From positions 1,488,001 to 1,552,000 of the forward strand of contig JMMB01000007.1 in assembly GCA_000686145.1 (NCBI GenBank): DNA of 64,000 nucleotides, written 5' to 3'. The stretch is from Peptostreptococcaceae bacterium VA2 (GTDB lineage: Bacteria; Bacillota; Clostridia; Peptostreptococcales; Peptostreptococcaceae). The notes beneath the pieces were generated by a model. The model saw only the letters and a list, made by a program, of their open reading frames with translations, had not been told where the DNA came from and did no database searches. Positions 37,603-46,558 of the stretch are shown piece after piece. Both the position numbers and the translations under genes were made by a program. Every line of letters starts with the position of its first letter. Position 1 is the stretch's first letter.

Positions 37603-38697
37603 TTATTTTGAACCTTTTATATAAATTCTTTTTTCAATATATTTATCAAGGCAAGACTTTATAACAGCAGCAATTGGGACAGACAAGAAAACTCCTATAA
37701 GTCCAAATAAAGAACCACCAATTAATACTGCGGATATTATCCAAAGAGGGCTAAGTCCAACTTGATCGCCCATTATCTTAGGACCTATGATGCTTCCATC
37801 AACTTGTTGAAGAACAAATATAAATATTAAAACCCAAAATGCTTTAATTGGGCTTTGAATTAGAGTCATAGCAAAAGGAGGTACAGCTCCCATAAATGGA
37901 CCAAAGTATGGAATAATATTTGTTAAAAAAATTATAAAAGATAAGAATAATACATTATCAATTTTTAAAATAAATTTAAATCCTATAAATGCTAAAACAC
38001 CAATTATGGCAGAATCTAAAATTCTTCCTATTATATAATGATAAAATATATTATGACACATTTTAAAAAAATTAATAATACTATTAGCTTTCTTTTTAGT
38101 AGTAGCACAATAAAGTAGTTTTTTAAAACCTAGCGATATATTCTCTTTATCAAACAACATGTAAATTGATAAAATTATACCCATAGCGATGTTAAATAGT
38201 AATGATGTTATGCTAAATACATAAAGGACAATATCAGAAGAAGTTTTAGAAAATAAATTTATAAGTTCCTTTAAGATAACGTTTAAGTTTTTTTGAATGT
38301 GCGGTAAAACTATTTCTAACACATTAGTTTTAGAAACATATCTATTTAAAAATTCTTCTAACATAACTATATAATTTGGAATTTCTTTTATTAGAGTATC
38401 TAAAGTATTAATTATAGCAGGTATGAAAATCTTACCTATTAATATTAAAACAATTGATATTATTATATAACATAAAAGTATATTTAGTATTCTATGTAGA
38501 TTAAATTTTTTTTCAAATAGCATCATCATAGGGTTAATTAATAATGCAAATAAAATACCTAATAAAAAAGGACTTAAAATTTTTATCAAACCACCGATAT
38601 TAGAAAGTAGCCTAGTTGGTGTATCTACAACTTTATAAATTAATATGCTAATAAATGCTATGAATATATAATATTTTATATTTTCTTTTGAAATCAT
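37603..38697 (-). CDS. AI-2E family transporter (PerM-like)
   Basis: 364 residues with about eight helices. The family pattern is seen in the N-terminal helices (GGLIKILSPFLLGILFALLI), a soluble amphipathic middle (about 100-160) and the C-terminal conserved FLTNIIPYFGPFMGAVPPF, QQVDGSIIGPKIMGDQVGLS and FGLIGVFLSVPIAAVIK. Substrates in this family vary (autoinducer, ions, polyamines), so the name is the family's only. Divergent from the RluB-type gene. Confidence 0.9.
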   Translation of the reverse strand: MISKENIKYYIFIAFISILIYKVVDTPTRLLSNIGGLIKILSPFLLGILFALLINPMMMLFEKKFNLHRILNILLCYIIISIVLILIGKIFIPAIINTLDTLIKEIPNYIVMLEEFLNRYVSKTNVLEIVLPHIQKNLNVILKELINLFSKTSSDIVLYVFSITSLLFNIAMGIILSIYMLFDKENISLGFKKLLYCATTKKKANSIINFFKMCHNIFYHYIIGRILDSAIIGVLAFIGFKFILKIDNVLFLSFIIFLTNIIPYFGPFMGAVPPFAMTLIQSPIKAFWVLIFIFVLQQVDGSIIGPKIMGDQVGLSPLWIISAVLIGGSLFGLIGVFLSVPIAAVIKSCLDKYIEKRIYIKGSK

Positions 38698-38897
38698 AAG
38701 AACTCCTTAATTAACATATTTACAATATGTTATGGCGAAATATTATAAATTAATACTATTAAAGTATATGCAAAGATACTAAAGATATTTAAAAAATTAA
38801 ATGTTTTGTCTTTGACATATAGTTAGTATGGTATAATAGTTAAATAAAAATAAGTAAAATACAAAAATAAATATAAAATCATAAAAGAAGGTGCAAT

Positions 38898-39614
38898 ATG
38901 AGAATTAACAAATACATAGCTTCTTGTGGAATAGCATCAAGAAGAAAAGCAGAAGAAATAATATTACAAAAAAGAGTTACAGTTAATGGTAACGTTGTGA
39001 GTGAGTTATCATTTAAAATAGATGAACAAAATGATATAGTTCAAATAGATGGAGCGAAAATAGGATTAGATGAAAAAGAAGTTTATATAGTTTTAAACAA
39101 ACCAGAAGGCTACATAACAACAGTAAAAGACCAATTTGATAGACCTAGTGTTCTTGACTTAGTAAGTGATATAAAGGAGAGAATTTATCCTATAGGAAGA
39201 CTAGACTATGAAACTAGTGGATTATTAATACTTACTAACGACGGTGATTTAACATATAAACTAACTCATCCAAAGCACGAAGTTGCTAAAACTTATATGG
39301 CAATAGTAAAAGGAATACCAACAAATGATGAAATGAAAAATTTTGAAGATGGACTTTATATAGAGGATTATAAAACGGCTCCAGCTAAAATAAAAATTGT
39401 GAAAAAAGATGAAGAAAAAAATTATGCAATATGTGAAATAAAAATACATGAAGGTAGAAACAGACAAGTAAGAAAAATGTGTAGAGCTATAGATCATCCA
39501 GTACTAAGACTTAGAAGAGCAGCTATGGGAGAAATTACCTTAAGAGGAACAGAAGTGGGCAAATATAGAAATTTAACAAAAGAAGAAGTAGATTATTTAA
39601 AAGGATTAAAATAG
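38898..39614 (+). CDS. rRNA pseudouridine synthase, RsuA/RluB family
   Basis: 238 residues. An N-terminal S4 RNA-binding domain (MRINKYIASCGIASRRKAEE) is followed by the catalytic domain with the Asp-containing motif GRLDYETSGLLILTNDGDLT and the closing NRQVRKMCRAIDHPVLRLRR. It modifies a uridine of 16S or 23S rRNA; RluB-type is more likely by length and sequence, but not certain. Eleven bases before the next methyltransferase gene, so probably one transcript. Confidence 0.92.
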   Translation: MRINKYIASCGIASRRKAEEIILQKRVTVNGNVVSELSFKIDEQNDIVQIDGAKIGLDEKEVYIVLNKPEGYITTVKDQFDRPSVLDLVSDIKERIYPIGRLDYETSGLLILTNDGDLTYKLTHPKHEVAKTYMAIVKGIPTNDEMKNFEDGLYIEDYKTAPAKIKIVKKDEEKNYAICEIKIHEGRNRQVRKMCRAIDHPVLRLRRAAMGEITLRGTEVGKYRNLTKEEVDYLKGLK

Positions 39615-39624
39615 AGGAGCTTAT

Positions 39625-40206
39625 ATGAAAAAGGCAAAATATTTAACAAAGGTCACTGACATAAATAAATTATATTTAGAAAAAATAATAAATGAAGGCG
39701 ATATTGTAGTAGATGCAACTATGGGAAATGGATATGATACAAAGTACTTAGCACAAAAAGTTGGGGAAAATGGATTTGTTTACAGCTTTGATGTACAAGA
39801 AGAAGCTATTAAATCAACGGCTAAAAAATTAGAAAAAGAAAATTTAGACAAAAGAGTAAAGCTGATATTAGATGGGCATGAAAACATGGATAAGTATGTT
39901 GAAAAAGAAGTTTCATGTATTGTATTTAATTTGGGATATTTACCAAGAGCTAAGCATAGGATTATAACAAAACCAAATACAACAATAAAAGCTATAGAGC
40001 ATAGCTTAAAGCTATTAAAACCTCATGGTGTAGTGAGTATTTCAATCTACACAGGCCACGAAGGTGGAATGGATGAGAAAAATAGTGTATATGATTTTGT
40101 TAAAAATTTAGATCAAAGCAATTTTGATGTGTTGGAATGTGGATTTGTAAATCAAATAAATAATCCTCCACAACTTGTTTTGATAGAAAAGAAGAACGAA
40201 TTTTAA
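39625..40206 (+). CDS. SAM-dependent methyltransferase, MnmM (YtqB)-like
   Basis: 193 residues. Class I Rossmann motif VDATMGNGYDTKYLAQKVG, acidic SAM-ribose residue in YSFDVQEEAI, and the family-diagnostic FNLGYLPRAKH, as in YtqB/MnmM, which methylates the wobble uridine side chain of tRNA. GAGGAG upstream. Co-transcribed with the pseudouridine synthase gene, giving a small RNA-modification unit. Older annotation of the family is rRNA methylase. Confidence 0.82.
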   Translation: MKKAKYLTKVTDINKLYLEKIINEGDIVVDATMGNGYDTKYLAQKVGENGFVYSFDVQEEAIKSTAKKLEKENLDKRVKLILDGHENMDKYVEKEVSCIVFNLGYLPRAKHRIITKPNTTIKAIEHSLKLLKPHGVVSISIYTGHEGGMDEKNSVYDFVKNLDQSNFDVLECGFVNQINNPPQLVLIEKKNEF

Positions 40207-40207
40207 G

Positions 40208-40233
40208 ACCATGCTTTAAAAGCATGGTTTTTT
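40208..40233 (+). terminator. Terminator of the RNA-modification pair
   Basis: ACCATGCTTT-AAA-AGCATGGTTTTTT hairpin with T-run. Confidence 0.88.
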
Positions 40234-40274
40234 GTATCTTAAAACATAAATTTTATATGTTTGGGGGGGTATTT

Positions 40275-40466
40275 ATGAAAAAAACAGTGGTTATAGAGAG
40301 TGCATGGTGTAAAAAGTGTGGTATTTGTGTTGAGTATTGTCCAGTTAAAATATTAGAGTTAAATGAAGATACAGTTTATATAAAAGATAGCGAAAAGTGT
40401 ATATCATGTGGAAAATGTGAACAAAGATGTCCAGATTATGCAATATATCTACAAAAAACTGAGTAA
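40275..40466 (+). CDS. korD: 2-oxoacid:ferredoxin oxidoreductase delta subunit (4Fe-4S ferredoxin)
   Basis: 63 residues from ATG at 40275 with GGGGGGGT upstream. Two CxxCxxCxxxCP motifs (WCKKCGICVEYCP and CISCGKCEQRCP) bind two [4Fe-4S] clusters. First gene of a four-gene operon korDABC; passes electrons from the TPP-bound intermediate to ferredoxin. Confidence 0.9.
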   Translation: MKKTVVIESAWCKKCGICVEYCPVKILELNEDTVYIKDSEKCISCGKCEQRCPDYAIYLQKTE

Positions 40467-40484
40467 ATTTAAGGAGATGTTGGT

Positions 40485-41636
40485 ATGACTGAAAGAACAA
40501 AGTTATTACAGGGAAATGAAGCTTGCGTACAAGGGGCAATTTATGCTGGAATGCGTTTTTTTGCAGGATATCCTATAACACCATCTACAGAAATAGCAGA
40601 ATTATCTTCATTATTGCTTCCAAAAATTAAAGGGAAATTTATTCAAATGGAAGATGAAATAGCTTCAATTGCAGCAACTATTGGAGCGTCTTTAGCAGGG
40701 TATAAAAGTATGACCGCAACAAGTGGTCCAGGTTTTTCTTTAAAACAAGAATGCATAGGATATGCATCACTAGTTGAATCACCATGTGTAATTGTAAATG
40801 TGCAAAGATGTGGTCCAAGTACTGGACTGCCTACAAGTCCATCACAAGCAGATTTAATGCAAGCTAAATGGGGAACTCATGGAGACCATCCGATTATTGC
40901 ATTATCACCGTCTACAGTAGAGGAAACGTTTGAATTGACTGTAAAAGCATTTAACTTTGCTGAAAAATATAGAACTCCAGTAATACTTCTTTTGGATGAG
41001 GTAGTAGGGCATTTAAGAGAAAAAATAGAAATTCCTAAAGCTGGAGAATTAGAAATTGTAAACAGGAAAAAGCCAACTGGCAATAAAGATGAATATAAGG
41101 CTTATGAGTATTGTGAAGACTTTGTTCCACCGATGGCAAGTATTGGTGAAGGCTATAGATATAATGTGACTGGTCTTATGCATGATGAGACAGGATTTCC
41201 AACTAATAGTACTTCTGAAACAGGAAAACTAATGAATAGATTATTTGATAAAATAGAAGAAAATTTAGATGATATATTAATTTATGATGAATATAAAACG
41301 GATGATGCAAATATTTTATTAGTATCATTTGGAGGTATGTGCCGTTCTTGTAAGGATGCAATAAAAAAATTGAGAAAAGAAAATGTAAAAATTGGGTTGT
41401 TTAGTGTAAAAACAGTATGGCCATTTCCTGAAGAAAAACTAAAAGAAGTAGCTAAGAATATAGACAAGATAGTTGTTGTAGAAATGAATAAGGGTCAAAT
41501 GATACAAGAAGTACAAAGAACTTTAGGTAAAGAAAAAGATATAATTGGCATAAATAAAATAAATGGTGAAGTCATAACTCCAATTGAAATAATAGATACT
41601 ATTAAGGAGGAATATTTAAGATGCCTAGTGAAATAA
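40485..41636 (+). CDS. korA: 2-oxoacid:ferredoxin oxidoreductase alpha subunit (probably 2-oxoglutarate)
   Basis: 383 residues. Begins with TKLLQGNEACVQGAIYAGMR and FFAGYPITPSTEIAE, the conserved pyrimidine-domain start, and MEDEIASIAATIGASLAGYK; the C-terminal domain II has ILLVSFGGMCRSC. Separate alpha and gamma genes and the sequence type fit 2-oxoglutarate or branched 2-oxoacid (KorA/VorA) enzymes rather than the long fused pyruvate enzyme. It overlaps the beta gene by 16 bases. Substrate is inference. Confidence 0.88.
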   Translation: MTERTKLLQGNEACVQGAIYAGMRFFAGYPITPSTEIAELSSLLLPKIKGKFIQMEDEIASIAATIGASLAGYKSMTATSGPGFSLKQECIGYASLVESPCVIVNVQRCGPSTGLPTSPSQADLMQAKWGTHGDHPIIALSPSTVEETFELTVKAFNFAEKYRTPVILLLDEVVGHLREKIEIPKAGELEIVNRKKPTGNKDEYKAYEYCEDFVPPMASIGEGYRYNVTGLMHDETGFPTNSTSETGKLMNRLFDKIEENLDDILIYDEYKTDDANILLVSFGGMCRSCKDAIKKLRKENVKIGLFSVKTVWPFPEEKLKEVAKNIDKIVVVEMNKGQMIQEVQRTLGKEKDIIGINKINGEVITPIEIIDTIKEEYLRCLVK

Positions 41637-42436
41637 TAAAAAAAAATTTAAGAACAAATAGATTACCACATATATGGTGTCCGGGATGTGGTCATGGAAT
41701 ACTTATGAGAGCAATTGCTGTTTCTATAGAAGAACTAAACATTGACAAAGATAAGGTATGTATTGTATCAGGGATAGGATGTTCGTCAAGAGCAGCTGGA
41801 TATATGAATTTTAATACTATTCATACAACTCATGGTAGGGCTTTAGCATTTGCTACAGGAATAAAACTTGCAAAACCAGAACTTCATGTAATTGTAATAA
41901 GTGGGGATGGAGATTTAACAGCAATAGGAGGAAATCATTTTATACATGCTTGCAGAAGAAATATAGATATTACTACTATTGTTTTTAATAATAATATATA
42001 TGGTATGACTGGAGGACAATACTCTCCAACTACTAAAACTGGAGATTTTGCAACTACAGCTCCTTTTGGAAATATTGATAAACCATTTGATATATGCGAA
42101 TTAGCTTGTGGGGCTGGAGCAACATTTGTGGCTCGTGGTAGTGTATACCATGTTCCAAATACTATTCAATACATCAAAAAAGGATTAACACATAAAGGTT
42201 TTTCAGTAGTGGAAGGGTTAAGTATATGTCCAACGTATTATGGAAGAAAAAATAAAAAGGGTTCAGCTATAGCATTAATGAATGAGTTAAGAGATAAATG
42301 TGTTAATATAACTAAGAAAGAGAGTGTTAATGAAAAGGAACTTGAGGATAATATATATATAGGAGTATTTAAAGATATAATCACGCCTGAATATACAGAT
42401 GAATATAAAAAAGTATTAGATAAGTTTGATAAATAA
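41621..42436 (+). CDS. korB: 2-oxoacid:ferredoxin oxidoreductase beta subunit (TPP-binding)
   Basis: 271 residues. The cluster/TPP start IWCPGCGHGILMRAI, the TPP motif GDGDLTAIGGNHFIHACRRN running to FNNNIYGMTGGQYSP, and HTTHGRALAFATGIKLAKP are diagnostic. AAGGAGG lies inside the end of korA. Pairs with korA to form the active site. Confidence 0.92.
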   Translation: MPSEIIKKNLRTNRLPHIWCPGCGHGILMRAIAVSIEELNIDKDKVCIVSGIGCSSRAAGYMNFNTIHTTHGRALAFATGIKLAKPELHVIVISGDGDLTAIGGNHFIHACRRNIDITTIVFNNNIYGMTGGQYSPTTKTGDFATTAPFGNIDKPFDICELACGAGATFVARGSVYHVPNTIQYIKKGLTHKGFSVVEGLSICPTYYGRKNKKGSAIALMNELRDKCVNITKKESVNEKELEDNIYIGVFKDIITPEYTDEYKKVLDKFDK

Positions 42437-42458
42437 ATGGTTAAAGGAGAGAAAAATT

Positions 42459-43004
42459 ATGAAAATGGAAGTAAGGCTTAGTGGTTCAGGCGGTCAAGGT
42501 CTAATACTTGCCGGAATAATACTTGCAGAGGGGGCTATAAGTTCAAAATTAAATGCAGTGCAGACACAATCTTATGGACCTGAAGCTAGAGGTGGAGCTA
42601 GTAAATCTGAGGTAATAATAAGTGATAGTGAGATAAATTTTCCTAAAATTTTAAAACCAAAAATATTGCTTTCTTTAACACAAAAATCTTTAAATGAGTA
42701 TTTAAAAGATGTAGATAAAAGTGGTATAATAGTAGTAGATAGTTCAATAGAAGTAGAATGTAGAGAAATAGCAAATATTTATAAGTTTCCAATAATAGAT
42801 TCTTCAAAAGAAGTTATGGGTAGCAGCGTAGCCGCAAATATGGTAGCACTTGGTGTGCTTAGCCAACTCATAGATGATATAGATACAGAAAATATAAAAA
42901 AATCAATGATAAAAAGAGTCCCAAAAGGAACAGAAAAATTGAACATAGCAGCATTTGAAAAAGGAATTGAACTTTTTAATATGAGTATTCATGCAAACCA
43001 CTAA
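42459..43004 (+). CDS. korC: 2-oxoacid:ferredoxin oxidoreductase gamma subunit
   Basis: 181 residues from ATG at 42459 with AAAGGAGAG upstream; the longer open frame starts within korB. Family start VRLSGSGGQGLILAGIILAE and TQSYGPEARGGASKSEVIIS. Completes the korDABC complex, which links amino-acid fermentation or biosynthetic 2-oxoglutarate to ferredoxin. Confidence 0.92.
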   Translation: MKMEVRLSGSGGQGLILAGIILAEGAISSKLNAVQTQSYGPEARGGASKSEVIISDSEINFPKILKPKILLSLTQKSLNEYLKDVDKSGIIVVDSSIEVECREIANIYKFPIIDSSKEVMGSSVAANMVALGVLSQLIDDIDTENIKKSMIKRVPKGTEKLNIAAFEKGIELFNMSIHANH

Positions 43005-43015
43005 AGGAGATATTT

Positions 43016-43888
43016 ATGGACGATACAAAAGATTTGAAAGATAGCAAGAAGCTAATATCTGATATACAGGCGCAATACCCAAGATTTAGTAAGGGACAAA
43101 AGTTAATAGCACAATATATTTTATCAAATTATGATAAGGTAGCATTTATGACTGCATGTAAATTAGGTGATACTGTAGGTGTAAGTGAATCAACAGTTGT
43201 TAGATTTGCAAATGCATTAGGATATTCAGGATATCCAAAATTACAAGCAGCACTTCAAGAATTGATAAAAAATAAATTAACAACAGTACAGAGAGTAGAA
43301 ATGGCAAATGAGTACCGTGATGACTATACAATACTTAATAAAGTATTGAAAAGTGATATGGATAACATAAGAGGAACTTTAGAAGAAATTGATAAAAAGG
43401 CTTTTGAAGATTCGGCAAATAGATTGTTAAAAGCTAAAAAAATATATATATTGGGAATGAGAAGCTCTTTTGCTATAGCTCAATACTTAGGATTTTACTT
43501 AGATATAATATTAGACAATGTTCATATAATTAGAATGGATATGGGAGATGCATTTGAGCAAATAGTAAGAATTGGTGAAGATGATGTTTTAATTGCAGTA
43601 AGTTTTCCAAGATATTCTAAAAAATCATATCAAATAGTAAGCTTTGCTAAAGAAAAGGGAACACATATAATATCTTTAACGGACAGTTTGTTTGCACCGG
43701 TAGCATCAATTGCAGACAATACTTTATTAGTGAAAAGTAATATGGCATCATTTGTTGATTCATTAGTTCCAGCTTTGAGTATAGCTAATGCACTTATAAT
43801 AGCTGTTGGAATGAAAGAAAAAGAAGATATAAAACAGCATTTTGATGACTTAGAACAAATATGGGACAAATATTCAGTTTATGAATAA
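43016..43888 (+). CDS. MurR/RpiR family transcriptional regulator
   Basis: 290 residues. N-terminal HTH_6 domain (FSKGQKLIAQYILSNYDKVA, then VGVSESTVVRFANALGYSGY) and a C-terminal SIS sugar-phosphate-sensing domain (AKKIYILGMRSSFAIAQYLG, then VLIAVSFPRYSKKSYQIVSF). It follows korC by 11 bases with AAAGGAG, so it is probably in the same transcript; which operon it controls is unknown. Confidence 0.9.
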   Translation: MDDTKDLKDSKKLISDIQAQYPRFSKGQKLIAQYILSNYDKVAFMTACKLGDTVGVSESTVVRFANALGYSGYPKLQAALQELIKNKLTTVQRVEMANEYRDDYTILNKVLKSDMDNIRGTLEEIDKKAFEDSANRLLKAKKIYILGMRSSFAIAQYLGFYLDIILDNVHIIRMDMGDAFEQIVRIGEDDVLIAVSFPRYSKKSYQIVSFAKEKGTHIISLTDSLFAPVASIADNTLLVKSNMASFVDSLVPALSIANALIIAVGMKEKEDIKQHFDDLEQIWDKYSVYE

Positions 43889-43918
43889 GAGATAGTAATT
43901 ATAAATTTTTTTTTATAT

Positions 43919-43957
43919 ATAAAAAGCTGACTGCATTATTGTGCAGTCAGCTTTTGT
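43919..43957 (+). terminator. Terminator of the kor-rpiR operon
   Basis: AAAAAGCTGACTGCA-TTATTG-TGCAGTCAGCTTTT hairpin. Confidence 0.88.
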
Positions 43958-44049
43958 GTTTAAGTTAAATATACATCTAATTTAAACATTAAGCAAGTAC
44001 TATAGTAATATATATAATAAAAGGTGTTATTTAAAGAGGGGTGTGAGTT

Positions 44050-44295
44050 GTGGATGAAGTATTTACTAAATTTATATTTGGGTACCCAATGATTTTTGAA
44101 AAAAAAGGAGACTAATTTGTTGTAACTATTGATGAATTAGGGATAAAACAACAATCTCAAAGTAGAGGAAGAGCTATAAGAGAAATATTTGAAGAGGTAA
44201 AAGAAAAAAATAAGTTGAAGTTAATAGAACCTAAAAGATACAATCGTAATTTGTATTATCATAAGATAATATTATGTTTATATATTATAGAATAG
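44050..44295 (+). pseudogene. Small degenerate ORF, possibly HicB-like
   Basis: A GTG start with AGAGGGG upstream opens 21 codons (VDEVFTKFIFGYPMIFEKKGD) and then meets TAA at 44113; the same frame continues for 59 codons (FVVTIDELGIKQQSQSRGRA, then IREIFEEVKEKNKLKLIEP) to TAG at 44293. The strand pattern YPMIFEKKGD-x-FVVTIDELG recalls HicB antitoxins, but no HicA partner is present and the match is weak. Probably a decayed small gene. Confidence 0.5.
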
Positions 44296-44330
44296 ACATT
44301 TAAATATAAAGAAAAAATAAGAGGTGGAAA

Positions 44331-46319
44331 ATGAATAAGACAATAGGGGTACTTGCTCATGTTGATGCTGGAAAAACAACATTTTGTGAGCAAATACTTT
44401 ACAATACAAACAGCATAAGAAATAGAGGAAGGGTGGATTTGAAAAATACTTTTTTAGATAGTCATGATATAGAAAAGAAAAGAGGTATAACTATATTTTC
44501 AGAACAAGGTATTTTTAAATATAATAATTCGAATTATTATTTAATAGATACACCTGGACATATAGATTTTTCTCCAGATATGGAAAGAGCTATAAGTATA
44601 ATGGACTATGCAATTATAATAATAAGTGGAGTTGAAAAAATCCAATCACATACTAAGACTGTATTTAGGTTACTAAAAAAATATAATATACCAATAATAT
44701 TTTTTGTAAATAAAATAGATAGGATAGGTTCAAGTACTGAAAATGTAGTAGAAGATATAAAAAATACATTAACTAGAGATGTGATAGATATAAGTGACAG
44801 CCTAAGTTTAAATGGAAAAGAAGTTAAATTAAAAGAAGATATTATAGAGTTTATAGCAGAAAGAGATGACAAGCTTTTTGAAAAATATTTATCTGATGAA
44901 TACGACGAAAGCTTATGGATAGAAACTTTAAAAAAGATGCTTAAAAATACTAAAATATGTCCACTATTAAAAGGATCATCTCTTAATGATATAGGGATAA
45001 AAGAATTCATAGAAAAATTAGATTTTTTAACTTATACTCACTATAAAGAAGATGAAAATTTTATCGGAAAAGTATATAAAATAAGATACGATGAAAATAA
45101 AAATAGAATAACTTATATAAAGGCATTGAAAGGAAAATTAAAAATAAAAGATGAAATTTCATATACATACAAAGACGAAACTATTAATGAAAAAATAAAT
45201 AATATAAAAATTTACAATAGTAGTAAATACGAGGCAGTGAAGGAAGTTAGGGGCGGAGATATATTTGCAGTAGTCGGCCTTACAAACACTATTTCGGGAA
45301 ACTATATAATAGACGCTAAGTCGGAAAGCATTTGTATAGACAATGAAGAACTTAAATTTGAAATAGTTCCTACATTAAAGTCAAAAATAATATTTGATAA
45401 TTCTTTGAGTATTAAAGATATACTTAATACTTTTAATATATTAAATTCTGAAGAACCATCATTAAATATAGTTTGGAATGAAAAGCTTAAAGAGATACAT
45501 ATACACGTTATGGGTAAAATACAATTAGAGATTTTAAAAGAGATAGTTAAAAATAGATTTGGTATAGATGTAGAATTTGGACCTTGCGAAATCTTATATA
45601 AAGAAACGATAAAAGAAAAAACTATTGGATATGGACATTTTGAACCACTTGGACACTATGCAGAAGTTCATTTACAAATAGAACCAGGAGAGAGAAATAC
45701 TAACATAGGTTTTGAAAGTAAAGCACATGTTGATGATATATCTATAGGTCATCAAAATTTAATTAAAACTCATATATTTGAAAAAGAACATAGTGGAATA
45801 TTAGGTGGATATAGTCTTACTGATTTGAAAGTAACATTAATTACAGGAAAAGCTCATAACAAGCATACTAGCGGTGGAGATTTTAGGGAAGCAACATTAA
45901 GAGCTTTAAGGCAAGGTTTAGAAACTGTTGAAAATATAATATTAGAACCTTATTATAAATTTAAGATAGAAGTAGATTTAAATAATATGGGAAGAGTATT
46001 GTCGGATATCCAAAAGATGCATGGTGAGTTTGAATCACCCATAGTGATAGAGGATAGAAGTATAGTAGAAGGAAGAGCACCTGTTGCTACAATTATGGAT
46101 TACAGCTTAGAGTTGATTACTTTTAGTAAAGGAAATGGTAATATTAGTTTTATATTTGATGGATATGATATTTGCCACAATACTGAAGATGTAGTTGAGA
46201 AAAGAGGTTATGATAAAGATGCAGATAGTGAGTATACTTCAAATTCAATATTTTGTTCGAAGGGTCAAGGCTATATTGTAAAATCAAATGAAGTTAAAAG
46301 TCATATGCATTGTTTGTAA
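44331..46319 (+). CDS. EF-G-like translational GTPase, TetM-type ribosomal protection family
   Basis: 662 residues. G motifs: AHVDAGKTTF (G1), RGIT (G2), DTPGHIDF (G3), NKIDRIG (G4). Domain II follows at about 230-310, and domains III to V are EF-G-like with YGHFEPLGHYAEVHLQIEPG in domain IV, a VDLNNMGRVLSDIQKMHGEF segment and a C-terminal RAPVATIMDYSLELITF region. Compared with Tet(M) the domain IV sequence is clearly different, so this looks like the chromosomal branch found in many clostridia rather than an acquired tetracycline determinant. GAGGTG upstream. Resistance function should not be assumed. Confidence 0.82.
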   Translation: MNKTIGVLAHVDAGKTTFCEQILYNTNSIRNRGRVDLKNTFLDSHDIEKKRGITIFSEQGIFKYNNSNYYLIDTPGHIDFSPDMERAISIMDYAIIIISGVEKIQSHTKTVFRLLKKYNIPIIFFVNKIDRIGSSTENVVEDIKNTLTRDVIDISDSLSLNGKEVKLKEDIIEFIAERDDKLFEKYLSDEYDESLWIETLKKMLKNTKICPLLKGSSLNDIGIKEFIEKLDFLTYTHYKEDENFIGKVYKIRYDENKNRITYIKALKGKLKIKDEISYTYKDETINEKINNIKIYNSSKYEAVKEVRGGDIFAVVGLTNTISGNYIIDAKSESICIDNEELKFEIVPTLKSKIIFDNSLSIKDILNTFNILNSEEPSLNIVWNEKLKEIHIHVMGKIQLEILKEIVKNRFGIDVEFGPCEILYKETIKEKTIGYGHFEPLGHYAEVHLQIEPGERNTNIGFESKAHVDDISIGHQNLIKTHIFEKEHSGILGGYSLTDLKVTLITGKAHNKHTSGGDFREATLRALRQGLETVENIILEPYYKFKIEVDLNNMGRVLSDIQKMHGEFESPIVIEDRSIVEGRAPVATIMDYSLELITFSKGNGNISFIFDGYDICHNTEDVVEKRGYDKDADSEYTSNSIFCSKGQGYIVKSNEVKSHMHCL

Positions 46320-46334
46320 AATTAGTAAAATATA

Positions 46335-46363
46335 TTGACAATAATATAAAAAGGTAATAGAAT
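46335..46363 (+). promoter_or_regulatory. Promoter of the adenosine deaminase leader
   Basis: TTGACA (46335-46340), 17-base spacer, TAGAAT (46358-46363), about 15 bases before the riboswitch aptamer. Confidence 0.75.
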
Positions 46364-46378
46364 TAATAAAAATAAATG

Positions 46379-46446
46379 TTTCGTATAACCCCAATAATAT
46401 GGTTTGGGGGTTTCTACCAAGAACCAATAATTCTTGATTACGAAGA
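46379..46446 (+). ncRNA. Purine riboswitch aptamer, adenine type
   Basis: The aptamer core is clear: P1 TTCGTA (46380-46385) with TACGAA (46439-46444), the J1/2 and P2 region ATAACCCCAATAATATGGTT, TTGGGGGTTTCTACC and the P3 loop GAACCAATAATTCTTGATTA. The discriminator position in TTGATTACG is T (46438), which in characterised purine riboswitches means adenine rather than guanine. The downstream gene is adenosine deaminase, which fits adenine or adenosine metabolism. Confidence 0.92.
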
Positions 46447-46499
46447 AGTTGTGTATATTTGTTATGCAAAACTTCTTTGTAATCAAGAATTTTTTTTAT
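46429..46499 (+). terminator. Riboswitch expression platform (terminator)
   Basis: AATTCTTGATTACGAAGAAGTT pairs with AACTTCTTTGTAATCAAGAATT, followed by T-rich tail. The 5' arm includes the 3' strand of aptamer P1, so ligand binding should prevent terminator formation and switch the gene on. Confidence 0.88.
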
Positions 46500-46558
46500 A
46501 CAAAAAAGTAAAACTAACATATATATAATAAATAAAAAAATACAAAGGGGAAAATATT

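Noticed and set aside
40485-42436. Pyruvate:ferredoxin oxidoreductase
   Set aside because: The short separate alpha subunit beginning LLQGNEACVQGAIYAG and the korDABC order fit 2-oxoglutarate or branched-chain enzymes better.
44331-46319. Acquired tetracycline-resistance gene
   Set aside because: Sequence in domains III-V departs from Tet(M/O/W), and there are no mobile-element genes or leader peptide around it.
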